A stretch of DNA of 64,000 bases from Balneolaceae bacterium (GCA_006969905.1 CP030887.1:2530730-2594729), one strand, 5' to 3'. Numbered from the stretch's first letter, positions 43,740 through 52,582 are shown. The notes: a model not told the origin generated them from the sequence alone. Translations and numbers: made by a program.

Positions 43740-44678
43740 TCACCATTCGTTGTCATAACCCGGCTTATTCAGTACTTCAGCCCAATCTCTCCGGCCTTCT
43801 GTAAATGAAGCAAGGCACCATGTAAACATAAACTCAATGGCAGGAGGGGCGATTGTGTCGTGATAGCCGTGCGTAACATTAATAGCCTGTTCATCAAAAA
43901 TGTGCGTATAAATTCCTACTTCTTCGCCAGGACGGGAGCAATTTTGAAGTACATAAGGTGTATCGCCTTCAATAGTGGATTGTACCCTGAAATGGTAGAT
44001 CTCTTCTTTTGCATCGTTTCCAAAACCAAACGGCCCGTCGGGCCCGTGAAAGTGAGGAGGGTAGCTACCTACAGCACCTGGCTGTTTCATGAATGTATCC
44101 CCAAAAAGTAACCTGCAGGCTTGCACGTTTGCTCCATCAACCATCTTGAAAACCGTTCTGACACTCATAGGTCTTTTTGAGCCAACGGTAGCCGCTAATT
44201 CTGTTTTCTCCAATTCCTTGTGCCGGATCACCTGGATAGGGTAGGAAGTATTGCAATCGATGGCCTTGTATTCACTCACATCCGTAAAGCCATCAGAAGA
44301 AATTTCTGCGGTTTGATTGGTTCCTATATAAACAACATCTCCTGTTCCCAATGTCACAGAATCATCACCAATAGTGACGGTTGCAGAGCCGCGGTTTACA
44401 TATAAAATCAACTCTTCGTTGCCTGTAGTAATCTCTTGGGGTGTATAACCTTCCTTGGATGGATCTAAAACAATTCTCACCAATCGTAAAAAGCTAAACG
44501 TAGAGTTCTCTCCTGTAATAATAGGCTCTCTTTTGTTCATAACCGGTACCGCATCGAAAGTCTCTACCAGCCTTACTTCGTCTGATAAAGGGATTTGAAC
44601 TTTTGCATCAAAGCGTCTTTCTGCCGGGGATTTTGATTCTCCGTTTCTGTTAGGGCCTATTATTTTTGGTTCAACCAT
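43740..44678 (-). CDS. KduI/IolB-family cupin isomerase
   Basis: 312 aa with two cupin halves. The second half carries metal-type motifs GSYPPHFHGPDGPFG, AKEEIYHFRV and VTHGYHDTIAPPA, which match IolB (5-deoxy-glucuronate isomerase) more than classic KduI. The position directly next to kduD, eda and kdgK shows that its substrate here is most likely 4-deoxy-L-threo-5-hexosulose uronate, giving 3-deoxy-glycero-2,5-hexodiulosonate. No inositol genes are nearby. So the family is firm and the reaction is inferred from context. Confidence 0.83.
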   Translation of the reverse strand: MVEPKIIGPNRNGESKSPAERRFDAKVQIPLSDEVRLVETFDAVPVMNKREPIITGENSTFSFLRLVRIVLDPSKEGYTPQEITTGNEELILYVNRGSATVTIGDDSVTLGTGDVVYIGTNQTAEISSDGFTDVSEYKAIDCNTSYPIQVIRHKELEKTELAATVGSKRPMSVRTVFKMVDGANVQACRLLFGDTFMKQPGAVGSYPPHFHGPDGPFGFGNDAKEEIYHFRVQSTIEGDTPYVLQNCSRPGEEVGIYTHIFDEQAINVTHGYHDTIAPPAIEFMFTWCLASFTEGRRDWAEVLNKPGYDNEW

Positions 44679-44719
44679 TTTTATGCTGTGTTTTTATTTT
44701 CAAATTAACTTCTGAGATA

Positions 44720-45487
44720 CTACCTGGACATCCAGCCGCCATCTACGGTTAGTACATGCCCATTTACGTAATTGCTTGCCTGCGATGCCAGAAATACAAC
44801 TGCACCGCCAAGGTCGGATGGATTGCCCCATTTCCCTGAAGGAATACGCTCTGTAATTTGTTTATTACGTTCCGGGTTATCCTGTAAAGCCTGTGTGTTG
44901 TCTGTTTTGAAATAACCGGGAGCTATGGCATTAACCTGTACACCATCTTTTGCCCACTCATTGGCCAAGGCTTTTGTCAGTCCTGCAATACCATGTTTAC
45001 TGGAAGTATATGCGGGTACAGTAATTCCACCGGAATAAGAGAGAAGAGAGGCTACATTTATGATTTTTCCATTTCCTCGTTTAATCATTTCTTTGCCGAA
45101 TGCCTGGCACATCTGGAACACGGAAGAAAGGTTTACCTGTAAAACCATATCCCATTCTTCAAGGGGATATTCAGTTGCCGGGTGCCGGGTAATAGTCCCC
45201 GCATTGTTTACCAGGATATCTATAGTCTCTGAAATGGAGTAAACGCGTTTTATAAATTTCTCAACTTCGTTCCTGTTACTCAGATCAGCTGCCACCTGGC
45301 TTGCTTTTCCACCTTTTGATTCAATCAGGGAAACGGTTTCTGCACATCCGTTTTCTGAAGAACTGGAACAGATTACATGGGCTCCGGCTTCAGCAAGTGC
45401 AACTGCCATACCCTGTCCTAATCCCCGGCTTGCCCCGGTTATAAGGGCTGTTTTTCCTTCTAATAAAAATTGGTTTAAAATGCTCAT
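44720..45487 (-). CDS. kduD: 2-dehydro-3-deoxy-D-gluconate 5-dehydrogenase
   Basis: 255 aa SDR. Cofactor motif TGASRGLGQGMA, NNAG motif, catalytic Ser in VASLLSYSGG and YxxxK in YTSSKHG, followed by VNAIAPGYFKTDNTQAL, which is typical of KduD. It reduces the diketo product of the neighbouring isomerase to KDG. 41 bp upstream of the isomerase gene and 4 bp downstream of the DUF4861-like gene. Confidence 0.9.
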   Translation of the reverse strand: MSILNQFLLEGKTALITGASRGLGQGMAVALAEAGAHVICSSSSENGCAETVSLIESKGGKASQVAADLSNRNEVEKFIKRVYSISETIDILVNNAGTITRHPATEYPLEEWDMVLQVNLSSVFQMCQAFGKEMIKRGNGKIINVASLLSYSGGITVPAYTSSKHGIAGLTKALANEWAKDGVQVNAIAPGYFKTDNTQALQDNPERNKQITERIPSGKWGNPSDLGGAVVFLASQASNYVNGHVLTVDGGWMSR

Positions 45488-45491
45488 AAAT

Positions 45492-46715
45492 CTATTTTTT
45501 AGTGACAGAAAGTGGTTTTTTCCACTGTTTTGCTACTTGTTCGATGTACGTTTCAAAATCGTTCACATCATTAATGCGAACTTGCTCAGGTTCTAATTCC
45601 CACGCTGCTAAAAAGCGATACTTGATTGATGAATTAACAGGGTTTAAACTGAATGTATAAGTATCCTGTAATTCGCCTTCATAACCCGGATTGTATTTTT
45701 CAGGAATGATTACAGCCATTCCAAGTCCTTCATCTAGATCGGTTTGGTCTCCCCAGGTATATCCATAGGAATAGGAGGGTGAATCTTTGAGGATGATCTC
45801 ATCAATATTAGGATGCATAACCAACCCGGTAGCAAATGTCATATCATCAGAATCAGTGGATAACCGGAGTTCCGTATAGCGGTGATTGGCATGAATTTCC
45901 AGTTCCATTTCCACATCAACAGTTTTGCCATCAATTTCCCATTCCGGATAATTTACTTTCAATATAGATCGCAGTGGGCCGTCTGCAAGAATTTCCATCG
46001 ATTTGGTGCCGGTTTTCTCTATGGTATAAAATTTCCCCTCTTTGAAATAAGCTGGTGTACCGATTCCCAGTGTGGAACTTACTTTCAGTACATCGGCACC
46101 CCAATCCCTGCGGTCATGATAGTTTTCGGTTATCTTTGAGAGGGAAAGTTCTGGTGTACTCTTTCCGAAAATGTCGAAACGATTACGGTCATCAAAATAA
46201 AAGCGGTAACCTACCAGATCAGACTCCCAGCCCGGGCCTTCCAGGAAAATTAGCCCATTATCCTGCTTGTAATCATAGGTTTCAGTATACTTTTTAACTG
46301 ACTCAAAGTCACTGCCTACCTGCATGTTATCGGGATCAACTTCATTCCGTACTTTTATGGTGAAATCAGTTTTAGGCTCGAATATTTGATCTTCACTCGT
46401 TTCCTGTATTGCCAGTGTTTTGGAAGAATTAGCATCCAGTGAAATCTGCAAGAATAGCTCTTCAGTGCTTCCATTTTTGTCTAAGTCATCTAACTGATAT
46501 GGGTAAGAGTTTCCGTCATTATCAACAATTCTAAAATGGGCCGGTAGTTCTGTTCCATCTATCGAAATTGTAACAGCAGCATTTTCAACTGCAAAGTCAT
46601 TCGGGTTTGATATTTCAAACTCAACATGATCAATTGCAGAGCATCCATTCAGCATATATAAAAGCAAAATAATGCTTACCAGTTTCGAAGAAGAATGATA
46701 TAGATTTAATTTCAT
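45492..46715 (-). CDS. DUF4861-like secreted lipoprotein
   Basis: 407 aa, lipoprotein signal with Cys at about residue 25 (IILLLYMLNGCSAID). Early residues (ISNPNDFAVENAAVTISIDG) form a small beta-domain. The main beta-rich part (KTDFTIKVRNEVDP, GLIFLEGPGWESDLVGYRFY, DRRDWGADVLKVSSTLGIGT, YSYGYTWGDQTDLDEGLGMA) recalls DUF4861, a family of unknown function common in uronate-type PULs. The many aromatic and acidic residues suit carbohydrate binding or catalysis. It lies 21 bp after the TRAP permease and 4 bp before kduD, within one operon. Confidence 0.72.
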   Translation of the reverse strand: MKLNLYHSSSKLVSIILLLYMLNGCSAIDHVEFEISNPNDFAVENAAVTISIDGTELPAHFRIVDNDGNSYPYQLDDLDKNGSTEELFLQISLDANSSKTLAIQETSEDQIFEPKTDFTIKVRNEVDPDNMQVGSDFESVKKYTETYDYKQDNGLIFLEGPGWESDLVGYRFYFDDRNRFDIFGKSTPELSLSKITENYHDRRDWGADVLKVSSTLGIGTPAYFKEGKFYTIEKTGTKSMEILADGPLRSILKVNYPEWEIDGKTVDVEMELEIHANHRYTELRLSTDSDDMTFATGLVMHPNIDEIILKDSPSYSYGYTWGDQTDLDEGLGMAVIIPEKYNPGYEGELQDTYTFSLNPVNSSIKYRFLAAWELEPEQVRINDVNDFETYIEQVAKQWKKPLSVTKK

Positions 46716-46736
46716 GTCAAGATCAATTTGAAGTTA

Positions 46737-48032
46737 TTAGTACCCAAAGAGTCTGGGTAGAAACAGGCTTAATTCAGGTATAAAAGTGATTAACACCAAA
46801 CTCACCAGCATTACTATAAACATAGGCAGGAGAGGCTTGATGACCTTGGTAATGGGTACATCAGCAACCGAACATCCTACAAAAAGAATAGTTCCTACAG
46901 GAGGTGTACAAAGGCCTACTGTTAAGTTGAAAACTATGATAATCCCAAAGTGAACAGGATCAATCCCAAGTTCCATAGCTACCGGTAGGAAAATAGGTGT
47001 AAAAATCAGGATTGCAGGAGTTATGTCCATAAAAGCACCTACAAAAAGCAATATCATATTAATGATGAGTAGAATGGCTATCCCATTATCTACTGTTGCC
47101 AATAACCCTTCTGATATAGCCTGGGGAATATTCTCAAACGAAAGCACCCAAGACATTGCAACCGAAGTAGCAATCAGTAACATTACAATGGATGTAGTTT
47201 TTGCCGAGTCTAATAATACTCCCGGTAGCTTTTGGAGGTTAATCTCTTTATAAATGAATGAGAGTACCAATGCGTATAAAACAGCTATGGCAGCAGCCTC
47301 AGTAGCCGTAAAAATTCCTGCTATAATTCCACCTATAACAACAAAAATAAGAAACAGGCTTGGAATGGCATCAAAAAAACGGAAAAGAGCAGTTTTTAAA
47401 GGTACACGCTCTGCAATTTTATATTTCCTGCGAAAGGCCACGTATCCTGCAGTTAGCATAAGTCCCAGCCCCACAATAATTCCAGGTAGGTAACCTGCAA
47501 GGAATAAGGCTGCAATGGAAACACCACCGCTCGCTAAAGAATAAACGATCAAAACATTACTTGGGGGAATAAGGAGCCCCGTAGTTGATGAAGTGATATT
47601 AATAGCCGCCCCGAATTCCGGTTCGTAACCTTCTTTCTTCATTTGGGGAGCCATAATTCCGCCAATTGCGGAAGCAGCAGCTACTGCAGAACCTGAAATA
47701 GCCCCAAAAAGCATAGCAGCGATTACATTAACATAGGCCAATCCGCCAGGAAGCATCCCAACCAATACTTTTGCAAAATCAATAAGCTTTTTTGCTATTC
47801 CACCCTGATTCATCAATTGCCCGGCCAGAATGAAAAAGGGGATAGCCAGAAGTGTGAAGCTGTCAAGGCTGGTAGCCATTCGCTGGGCAATAGTAGTTAC
47901 AGCGGGGATGGAATCTACATTCAATAATATGGTTGCTAAAGTTGCCAGTCCTATACTGAATGCAATAGGTACTCTCAAGGCAAGTAATACAACAAAAACT
48001 AGTACAAGAACTAAAATGCTTTCAAAACCCAT
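46737..48032 (-). CDS. dctM: TRAP transporter large permease (DctM family)
   Basis: 431 aa with about 12 membrane segments. Conserved features of the large TRAP subunit are seen: LVFVVLLALRVPIAFSIGLA, LLAIPFFILAGQLMNQGG, MKKEGYEPEFGAAINITSST and NLTVGLCTPPVGTILFVG. It forms the Na+-driven channel with DctQ and takes ligand from DctP; glucuronate or galacturonate is the likely cargo given the locus. Confidence 0.92.
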   Translation of the reverse strand: MGFESILVLVLVFVVLLALRVPIAFSIGLATLATILLNVDSIPAVTTIAQRMATSLDSFTLLAIPFFILAGQLMNQGGIAKKLIDFAKVLVGMLPGGLAYVNVIAAMLFGAISGSAVAAASAIGGIMAPQMKKEGYEPEFGAAINITSSTTGLLIPPSNVLIVYSLASGGVSIAALFLAGYLPGIIVGLGLMLTAGYVAFRRKYKIAERVPLKTALFRFFDAIPSLFLIFVVIGGIIAGIFTATEAAAIAVLYALVLSFIYKEINLQKLPGVLLDSAKTTSIVMLLIATSVAMSWVLSFENIPQAISEGLLATVDNGIAILLIINMILLFVGAFMDITPAILIFTPIFLPVAMELGIDPVHFGIIIVFNLTVGLCTPPVGTILFVGCSVADVPITKVIKPLLPMFIVMLVSLVLITFIPELSLFLPRLFGY

Positions 48033-48034
48033 GT

Positions 48035-48547
48035 TTATTCCCCGGAATTAGCTTGTTGAGACTTCAGTTTGTTGATCCCTGCCACATTTTCAATTAAGAA
48101 ATGAGTACAATAAAGGCACATTATGAGGCCGCTTAACGGAATAGCAGCATATACATATCCTAGCTCTATACCCAGTGCTGCAGATGTCTGATTCAAATAG
48201 AGGGTCACAAATACAAGCCTTGATCCGCCAATCATAAGAACAGCAATCACAAAAATAAGAATGACAGATTGAACAACAGTATCCAGGTATAATATCTGTC
48301 GTTTGTCCAGTCTATGAGTAATAAGATCAATGGCCAGGTGCTGTTTTTTACCTAACATATATGCACCTCCAAACAAGCTCAGCCAGATAAGAAGAAAACG
48401 GGCAAGCTCGTCTGTAAATGAACTTGGATCAGATAGTATAAAGCGGCTGAAAACCTGCCATAGCACATCAATAACAAGGATACCCATCAAGGTGATGATA
48501 ACGATCTCTAAAGCCCTATCAAGTTTTTTAATAAAAGTTTTCATCAT
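48035..48547 (-). CDS. dctQ: TRAP transporter small permease (DctQ family)
   Basis: 170 aa with four membrane helices, the normal DctQ form: IVIITLMGILVIDVLWQVFS, then ELARFLLIWLSLFGGAYMLG, the family's most conserved stretch. It overlaps the dctP stop by 4 bp and ends 2 bp before dctM. Confidence 0.9.
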   Translation of the reverse strand: MMKTFIKKLDRALEIVIITLMGILVIDVLWQVFSRFILSDPSSFTDELARFLLIWLSLFGGAYMLGKKQHLAIDLITHRLDKRQILYLDTVVQSVILIFVIAVLMIGGSRLVFVTLYLNQTSAALGIELGYVYAAIPLSGLIMCLYCTHFLIENVAGINKLKSQQANSGE

Positions 48548-49530
48548 CCTTCAACTTGTTGAATTCGGGTAATCAGATCATTCATCATAGGGTCTTTTCT
48601 GTACTCTTCATATAGATCCTGAACTTTATCCTGGAAGTATTTTTTCTCCGGATAGATAATCTGGACACCGGCTTCTTCTACTTTTTTAAGGGCCTCATCA
48701 CTTGCTTTCTTCCATAGTATCTTTTGGTATTCTGCAGATTCAGTGGCTGCTTCTTCCAGCATTTGTTGCTCTTCTTCACTCAGATCATCCCAAATATGTG
48801 TGCTTATGATTAAAACATCAGGTACAGAAGTATGTTCATTGATTGTGTAATAATTGCTTACCTCGTAATGCCTGGAGGTATAAAAACTTGGAGGATTATT
48901 TTCAGCCCCATCCACAACCCCTTGTTGCAGAGCGGTGTAGAGTTCTCCGAAGGAAATGGGAGTAGGAGAGCCACCCAAAGAGCGTACCATGTTCATTGCT
49001 GTCTGGCTCTCCATTACTCTTATCTTTTGTCCTTCCAGGTCTTCCGGTTTATAAACAGGCGTATCTTTGGTGTAAAAACTTCGACTTCCGGCATCATAAA
49101 AGCACAACCCATGGAACCAAAACTCCCTGCCATCATCCAGTATTTCCTGCCCGATTTCCCCCTCCAGTACATTGAAACGATGTTCTTCACTGTTAAAGAT
49201 AAAAGGCAGGCTAAGAACCCGGTAAGAAGGTGCAAAATTCTCGAGCACACTTGCAGATACTTTGGTGATTCCCACACTTCCGATTTGAAGAAGCTCCACC
49301 AGTTCTCGCTCAGTTCCTAATTGCTGGCTGGGATAGATCTGGATTTTCATTTTACCTGAAGACTTCTCTTCCAGTCGTTCCGCCATATACACCATGCCTT
49401 CATGTACAGGATGGGAGATGTCTAATCCATGCCCGAGTTTTATTACTTTTGTATCGGTTGTATTATCGCAGCCAACAGCAATAAGAAATACTAAGGATAA
49501 TAAAAAGAATCTTTTCGGGAAGGTTGTCAT
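48544..49530 (-). CDS. dctP: TRAP transporter substrate-binding lipoprotein (DctP family)
   Basis: 328 aa. Lipoprotein signal (LLSLVFLIAVGCDN, Cys at ~21), so anchored rather than free in the periplasm. DctP hallmarks: MKIQIYPSQQLGTERELVELL, SLPFIFNSEEHRF, KIRVMESQTAMNMVRSLGG (with the substrate-carboxylate Arg) and GELYTALQQGVVDGAENNP. Likely binds a uronate. First gene of the minus-strand arm; its promoter region also serves the mannonate oxidoreductase gene and carries the candidate operator. Confidence 0.92.
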   Translation of the reverse strand: MTTFPKRFFLLSLVFLIAVGCDNTTDTKVIKLGHGLDISHPVHEGMVYMAERLEEKSSGKMKIQIYPSQQLGTERELVELLQIGSVGITKVSASVLENFAPSYRVLSLPFIFNSEEHRFNVLEGEIGQEILDDGREFWFHGLCFYDAGSRSFYTKDTPVYKPEDLEGQKIRVMESQTAMNMVRSLGGSPTPISFGELYTALQQGVVDGAENNPPSFYTSRHYEVSNYYTINEHTSVPDVLIISTHIWDDLSEEEQQMLEEAATESAEYQKILWKKASDEALKKVEEAGVQIIYPEKKYFQDKVQDLYEEYRKDPMMNDLITRIQQVEG

Positions 49531-49555
49531 GTTTAGTTTTTGAAACAGTATTATA

Positions 49556-49582
49556 TATACTTATTATACCTAATATGCTTTA
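49556..49582. promoter_or_regulatory. Candidate operator: three 9-bp units, divergent promoter
   Basis: TATACTTAT, TATACCTAA and TATGCTTTA in tandem, 26 bp from the dctP start and 75 bp from the oxidoreductase start. The central unit is identical to that of the regulator's own site. Placed to act on both divergent transcripts. Confidence 0.62.
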
Positions 49583-49615
49583 ACCGAACAACATGAATAT
49601 AAGATTTGTTCAAAG

Positions 49616-49627
49616 AAAAGCGCTCTT
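49616..49627. promoter_or_regulatory. AGCGCT palindrome before the mannonate oxidoreductase gene
   Basis: AAAAGCGCTCTT, with a perfect AGCGCT centre (49619-49624) and A/T-rich arms, 33 bp before the start codon. It parallels the AAGCGCTT site before the TonB receptor in distance and orientation to the gene. Confidence 0.4.
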
Positions 49628-49656
49628 TTTATTAAACATTTGTAAAAACAAAAACT

Positions 49657-50463
49657 ATGGAAAGATATAAAGACAAAGTAGTACTGATAACCGGGGGCGG
49701 GGGAATGCTTGGCGGCAGTTTTGCCAGGAGCTTTTTGGCAGAAGGAGCAAAAGTTGTGCTTCTTGGGATTATACAGGAAGAGCTGGATGAGATGGCTGAA
49801 CAAATTGATCCTGCAGGTAATACTACTTTATGTGTGCTGGCAGATGTACTGGATGAAAAAGATTTAACCAGGGCCAGAGAAGAGATCCTGGAGAAATTCG
49901 GGACCATAGATGTTTTGATAAATGCAGCCGGGGGAAACAAAAAAGGAGCAACCATAGCCCCGGATCAAACTTTCTTTGACCTGGATATGGACGACTTCGA
50001 AAAAGTAACAGATCTTAACCTGATGGGAACTGTGCTGCCATGCTATGTTTTTGGACAGGTATTTGCCGAAAAGAAAGAAGGAGTGATCCTGAATATTTCT
50101 TCAATGGCAGCTGACCGTGTGATAACAAGAGTAATCGGGTATTCGGCATCTAAAGCAGCAGCAGAGAATTTTACAAAGTCTCTGGCAGTGGAAATGGCTT
50201 TGAAATTTGGAGAGGGAATTCGCGTAAATGCCATTGCCCCAGGATTTTTTATTGGAGAACAGAATCGTTTCTTGTTGCTTAATAAAGACGGTTCTTACAC
50301 CGATAGAGGAAAAGATATTATCCGTAACACACCTATGCAACGATTTGGAGAAGGAGAAGAAGTAAATGGTGCGGTATTATTTTTATGTAGCGATGAGGCA
50401 GCTTTTATAACAGGAACCGTACTGGCGATTGATGGCGGTTTCAGTGCATTTAGCGGGGTGTAA
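49657..50463 (+). CDS. SDR-type D-mannonate oxidoreductase
   Basis: 268 aa short-chain dehydrogenase: cofactor loop TGGGGMLGGSFARSF, NAAGGNKKG, Ser in NISSMAADR, YxxxK in YSASKAA, and VNAIAPGFFIGEQNRFLL. The GGNKKGATI and FFIGEQNR phrases are those of SDR fructuronate reductases that pair with UxuA in many genomes, replacing the unrelated long-chain UxuB. It should interconvert D-fructuronate and D-mannonate. UxuA begins 2 bp downstream. Confidence 0.85.
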   Translation: MERYKDKVVLITGGGGMLGGSFARSFLAEGAKVVLLGIIQEELDEMAEQIDPAGNTTLCVLADVLDEKDLTRAREEILEKFGTIDVLINAAGGNKKGATIAPDQTFFDLDMDDFEKVTDLNLMGTVLPCYVFGQVFAEKKEGVILNISSMAADRVITRVIGYSASKAAAENFTKSLAVEMALKFGEGIRVNAIAPGFFIGEQNRFLLLNKDGSYTDRGKDIIRNTPMQRFGEGEEVNGAVLFLCSDEAAFITGTVLAIDGGFSAFSGV

Positions 50464-50465
50464 GT

Positions 50466-51680
50466 ATGAGTTTGATGGAATCCTGGAGATGGTATGGGCC
50501 TAATGATACGGTTTCGTTATCTGATATAGAACAGGCAGGAGCTTACGGAATTGTACATGCCTTGCATCATGTACCGGTTGGAGAAATTTGGGAAGTTCAT
50601 GATATAAAAGCCCGTCAGAATCTGATAGAGCGGGATCAGAAGACAAATAAAGCCCGTAACCTGAAGTGGGTGGTGGTTGAAAGTCTGAATGTTCATGAAA
50701 GTATTAAGCAGGGGTTACCGGAACGGGATGAACTGATTGCTAAATACACTGAATCGCTGAAAAACCTTTCCGAATGCGGTATTAATATAGTGTGCTACAA
50801 TTTTATGCCTGTACTGGACTGGACACGAACCAGCCTTGATTTTATCTATAAAGACGGTTCCAAAGCACTCAGGTATGATGTGAAAGCTCTGGCTGCTTTT
50901 GATCTTTATATCCTGAAAAGAGAAGCCGCCATTGAAGAGTGCTCCGAAGAGCTAAAACAGGAAGCTAAGGAGTATTTAGAAGGCCTCACTGAACCGGAGG
51001 TCAGAACTCTTACCAGTAATATTTTGCAGGGAGTTCCCGGAAGCGGGGATACAATGACTGTAGCTGAATTTTCTAAATACCTGGAAGCGTATGATGGCAT
51101 TACAAGAGATACACTAAAAGAGAACCTGCGGTATTTTCTTGAAAAAGTGGTTCCTGTGGCAGAAAAATATGGAATAAAGCTATGCTGTCACCCGGATGAT
51201 CCGCCCACACCTATATTTGGTTTGCCGCGTATTGTATCATCTGAAGCAGACCTGAATTACCTGGTTGGATCTGTGGAAAGCCCTGCCAACGGGATAACCT
51301 ATTGCACCGGATCGTTAGGGCCTGATGCGAATAATGACCTTTCGGGAATTATTGAGCGTTTAGGACATAAGATTCATTTTGTGCATTTAAGAAATATTCA
51401 GCGGGAGGAGGATGGAAGTTTCCATGAATCGGACCACCTGGATGGGAGCGTGGATATGTACAAGGTTATGGAAGCTTTGGTGAAGGAATCACAACGAAGA
51501 AATAAAGAAGGCAGGACAGATTTTGCCATTCCTTACCGGCCTGATCACGGCCACCAGATGCTGGATGATTTAAACAAAGAAATCAGGTTTCATGGTTACT
51601 CTGCTATTGGCCGTTTGAGGGGACTGGCCGAATTAAGAGGATTAGAACTTGGGATTGAGAGGGGCTTACTGAATAGCTAG
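50466..51680 (+). CDS. uxuA: Mannonate dehydratase
   Basis: 404 aa. UxuA motifs throughout: ESWRWYGPNDTVSLSDIEQAG-type N-terminus (WRWYGPNDTVSL), IVHALHHVPVGEIW, VCYNFMPVLDWTRT, the metal-binding KLCCHPDDPP, ITYCTGSLG and FVHLRNIQREEDGSFHESDH. It dehydrates D-mannonate to KDG, feeding KdgK and Eda of the opposite arm. Same transcript as the oxidoreductase. UxaC (glucuronate isomerase), the preceding step, is not in the window. Confidence 0.95.
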   Translation: MSLMESWRWYGPNDTVSLSDIEQAGAYGIVHALHHVPVGEIWEVHDIKARQNLIERDQKTNKARNLKWVVVESLNVHESIKQGLPERDELIAKYTESLKNLSECGINIVCYNFMPVLDWTRTSLDFIYKDGSKALRYDVKALAAFDLYILKREAAIEECSEELKQEAKEYLEGLTEPEVRTLTSNILQGVPGSGDTMTVAEFSKYLEAYDGITRDTLKENLRYFLEKVVPVAEKYGIKLCCHPDDPPTPIFGLPRIVSSEADLNYLVGSVESPANGITYCTGSLGPDANNDLSGIIERLGHKIHFVHLRNIQREEDGSFHESDHLDGSVDMYKVMEALVKESQRRNKEGRTDFAIPYRPDHGHQMLDDLNKEIRFHGYSAIGRLRGLAELRGLELGIERGLLNS

Positions 51681-51700
51681 GTTGTATGTAATTTAGAATC

Positions 51701-52582
51701 TTACTCTAACGGGTAGTAAGGCTTGCCAATTACCCCTTCATCACTAAACAAAGGTGCGAGTTCAGGATTAGCCAGGATTTCCGAAATGCGATAGGTTTTA
51801 TTGTTGATTAGAACACTATCCTGAATCAACCTGATACCATGGCTGTAATCTGCATACAACTCACCATGTCCGGCATAAACGGGTTGAATCGGGTCGCCAC
51901 TTAAGTAATGCCATCCGTAAATAACTACGCGTCTGGATGGATTACTGTAAATCCTGTTCGAGATGATAACGTCCTTTTTATGTCCCGCCACCAATGCTCC
52001 AAGTGGTTCTTCTGGTAACTTTTCTGTTCGTTGAGCTTTCACGGTAATATTGTGATTCCACAAGACCGGAATAGAAGTCATTTGCGGGCTCGGTGGAATT
52101 GGAGATGGAGATAGTTTTACTGAAGCATTACTCCAAATCTGATCAACCATTTGTTTAGTGGGAAGTATAAACTTCAGGCTATCGGCAATCCTTTGCGCTA
52201 AAACAGGTGTTAACGGCATAAGGAAATAATCGCGATCAGAACCAACAGCTAAATAATCGGGTAGAACGTAATAGGTTACATTATACATCGAATCTCCGAG
52301 TGCCTTTGAAAATGAAATCGGGATTAATTCCCGCAAGAACTCAGGTACATTTCCATTCATAATCTCTTTAAATATTTCCTTTTCCCTATTCTCAACGGAT
52401 AGATTTTCAATCTGAACTTTTACAGCACTGCCTGGAAGGGCATCATTATTCCTGGGAGAAAGTGGAAGTGTTTGTGCATGAAGAATTTTTGATACACCTG
52501 ATAAGAGAAGAATAAGAGACGCTTTTATAAAAAATCTGAGGATGATAGTAAGATTGAATTGTATCCGGAACTTTCTAATCAT
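51701..52582 (-). CDS. Secreted protein of unknown function
   Basis: 293 aa. Starts with a hydrophobic segment at ~15-35 (FFIKASLILLLSGVSKILHA) that looks like a signal peptide. The middle contains DSMYNVTYYVLPDYLAVGSD and a proline-rich stretch (PSPIPPSPQM), and the end is beta-rich (VVIYGWHYLSGDPIQPVY, YADYSHGIRLIQDSVLIN). I do not recognise the family. It is convergent with uxuA (20 bp apart, no evident terminator) and is the gene next to tRNA-Val, so it is not clearly part of the glycan locus. Confidence 0.72.
   Translation of the reverse strand: MIRKFRIQFNLTIILRFFIKASLILLLSGVSKILHAQTLPLSPRNNDALPGSAVKVQIENLSVENREKEIFKEIMNGNVPEFLRELIPISFSKALGDSMYNVTYYVLPDYLAVGSDRDYFLMPLTPVLAQRIADSLKFILPTKQMVDQIWSNASVKLSPSPIPPSPQMTSIPVLWNHNITVKAQRTEKLPEEPLGALVAGHKKDVIISNRIYSNPSRRVVIYGWHYLSGDPIQPVYAGHGELYADYSHGIRLIQDSVLINNKTYRISEILANPELAPLFSDEGVIGKPYYPLE

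Noticed and set aside
49632-49955. Long antisense frame over the mannonate oxidoreductase gene
   Set aside because: Shadow frame of a clear SDR gene with no family features.
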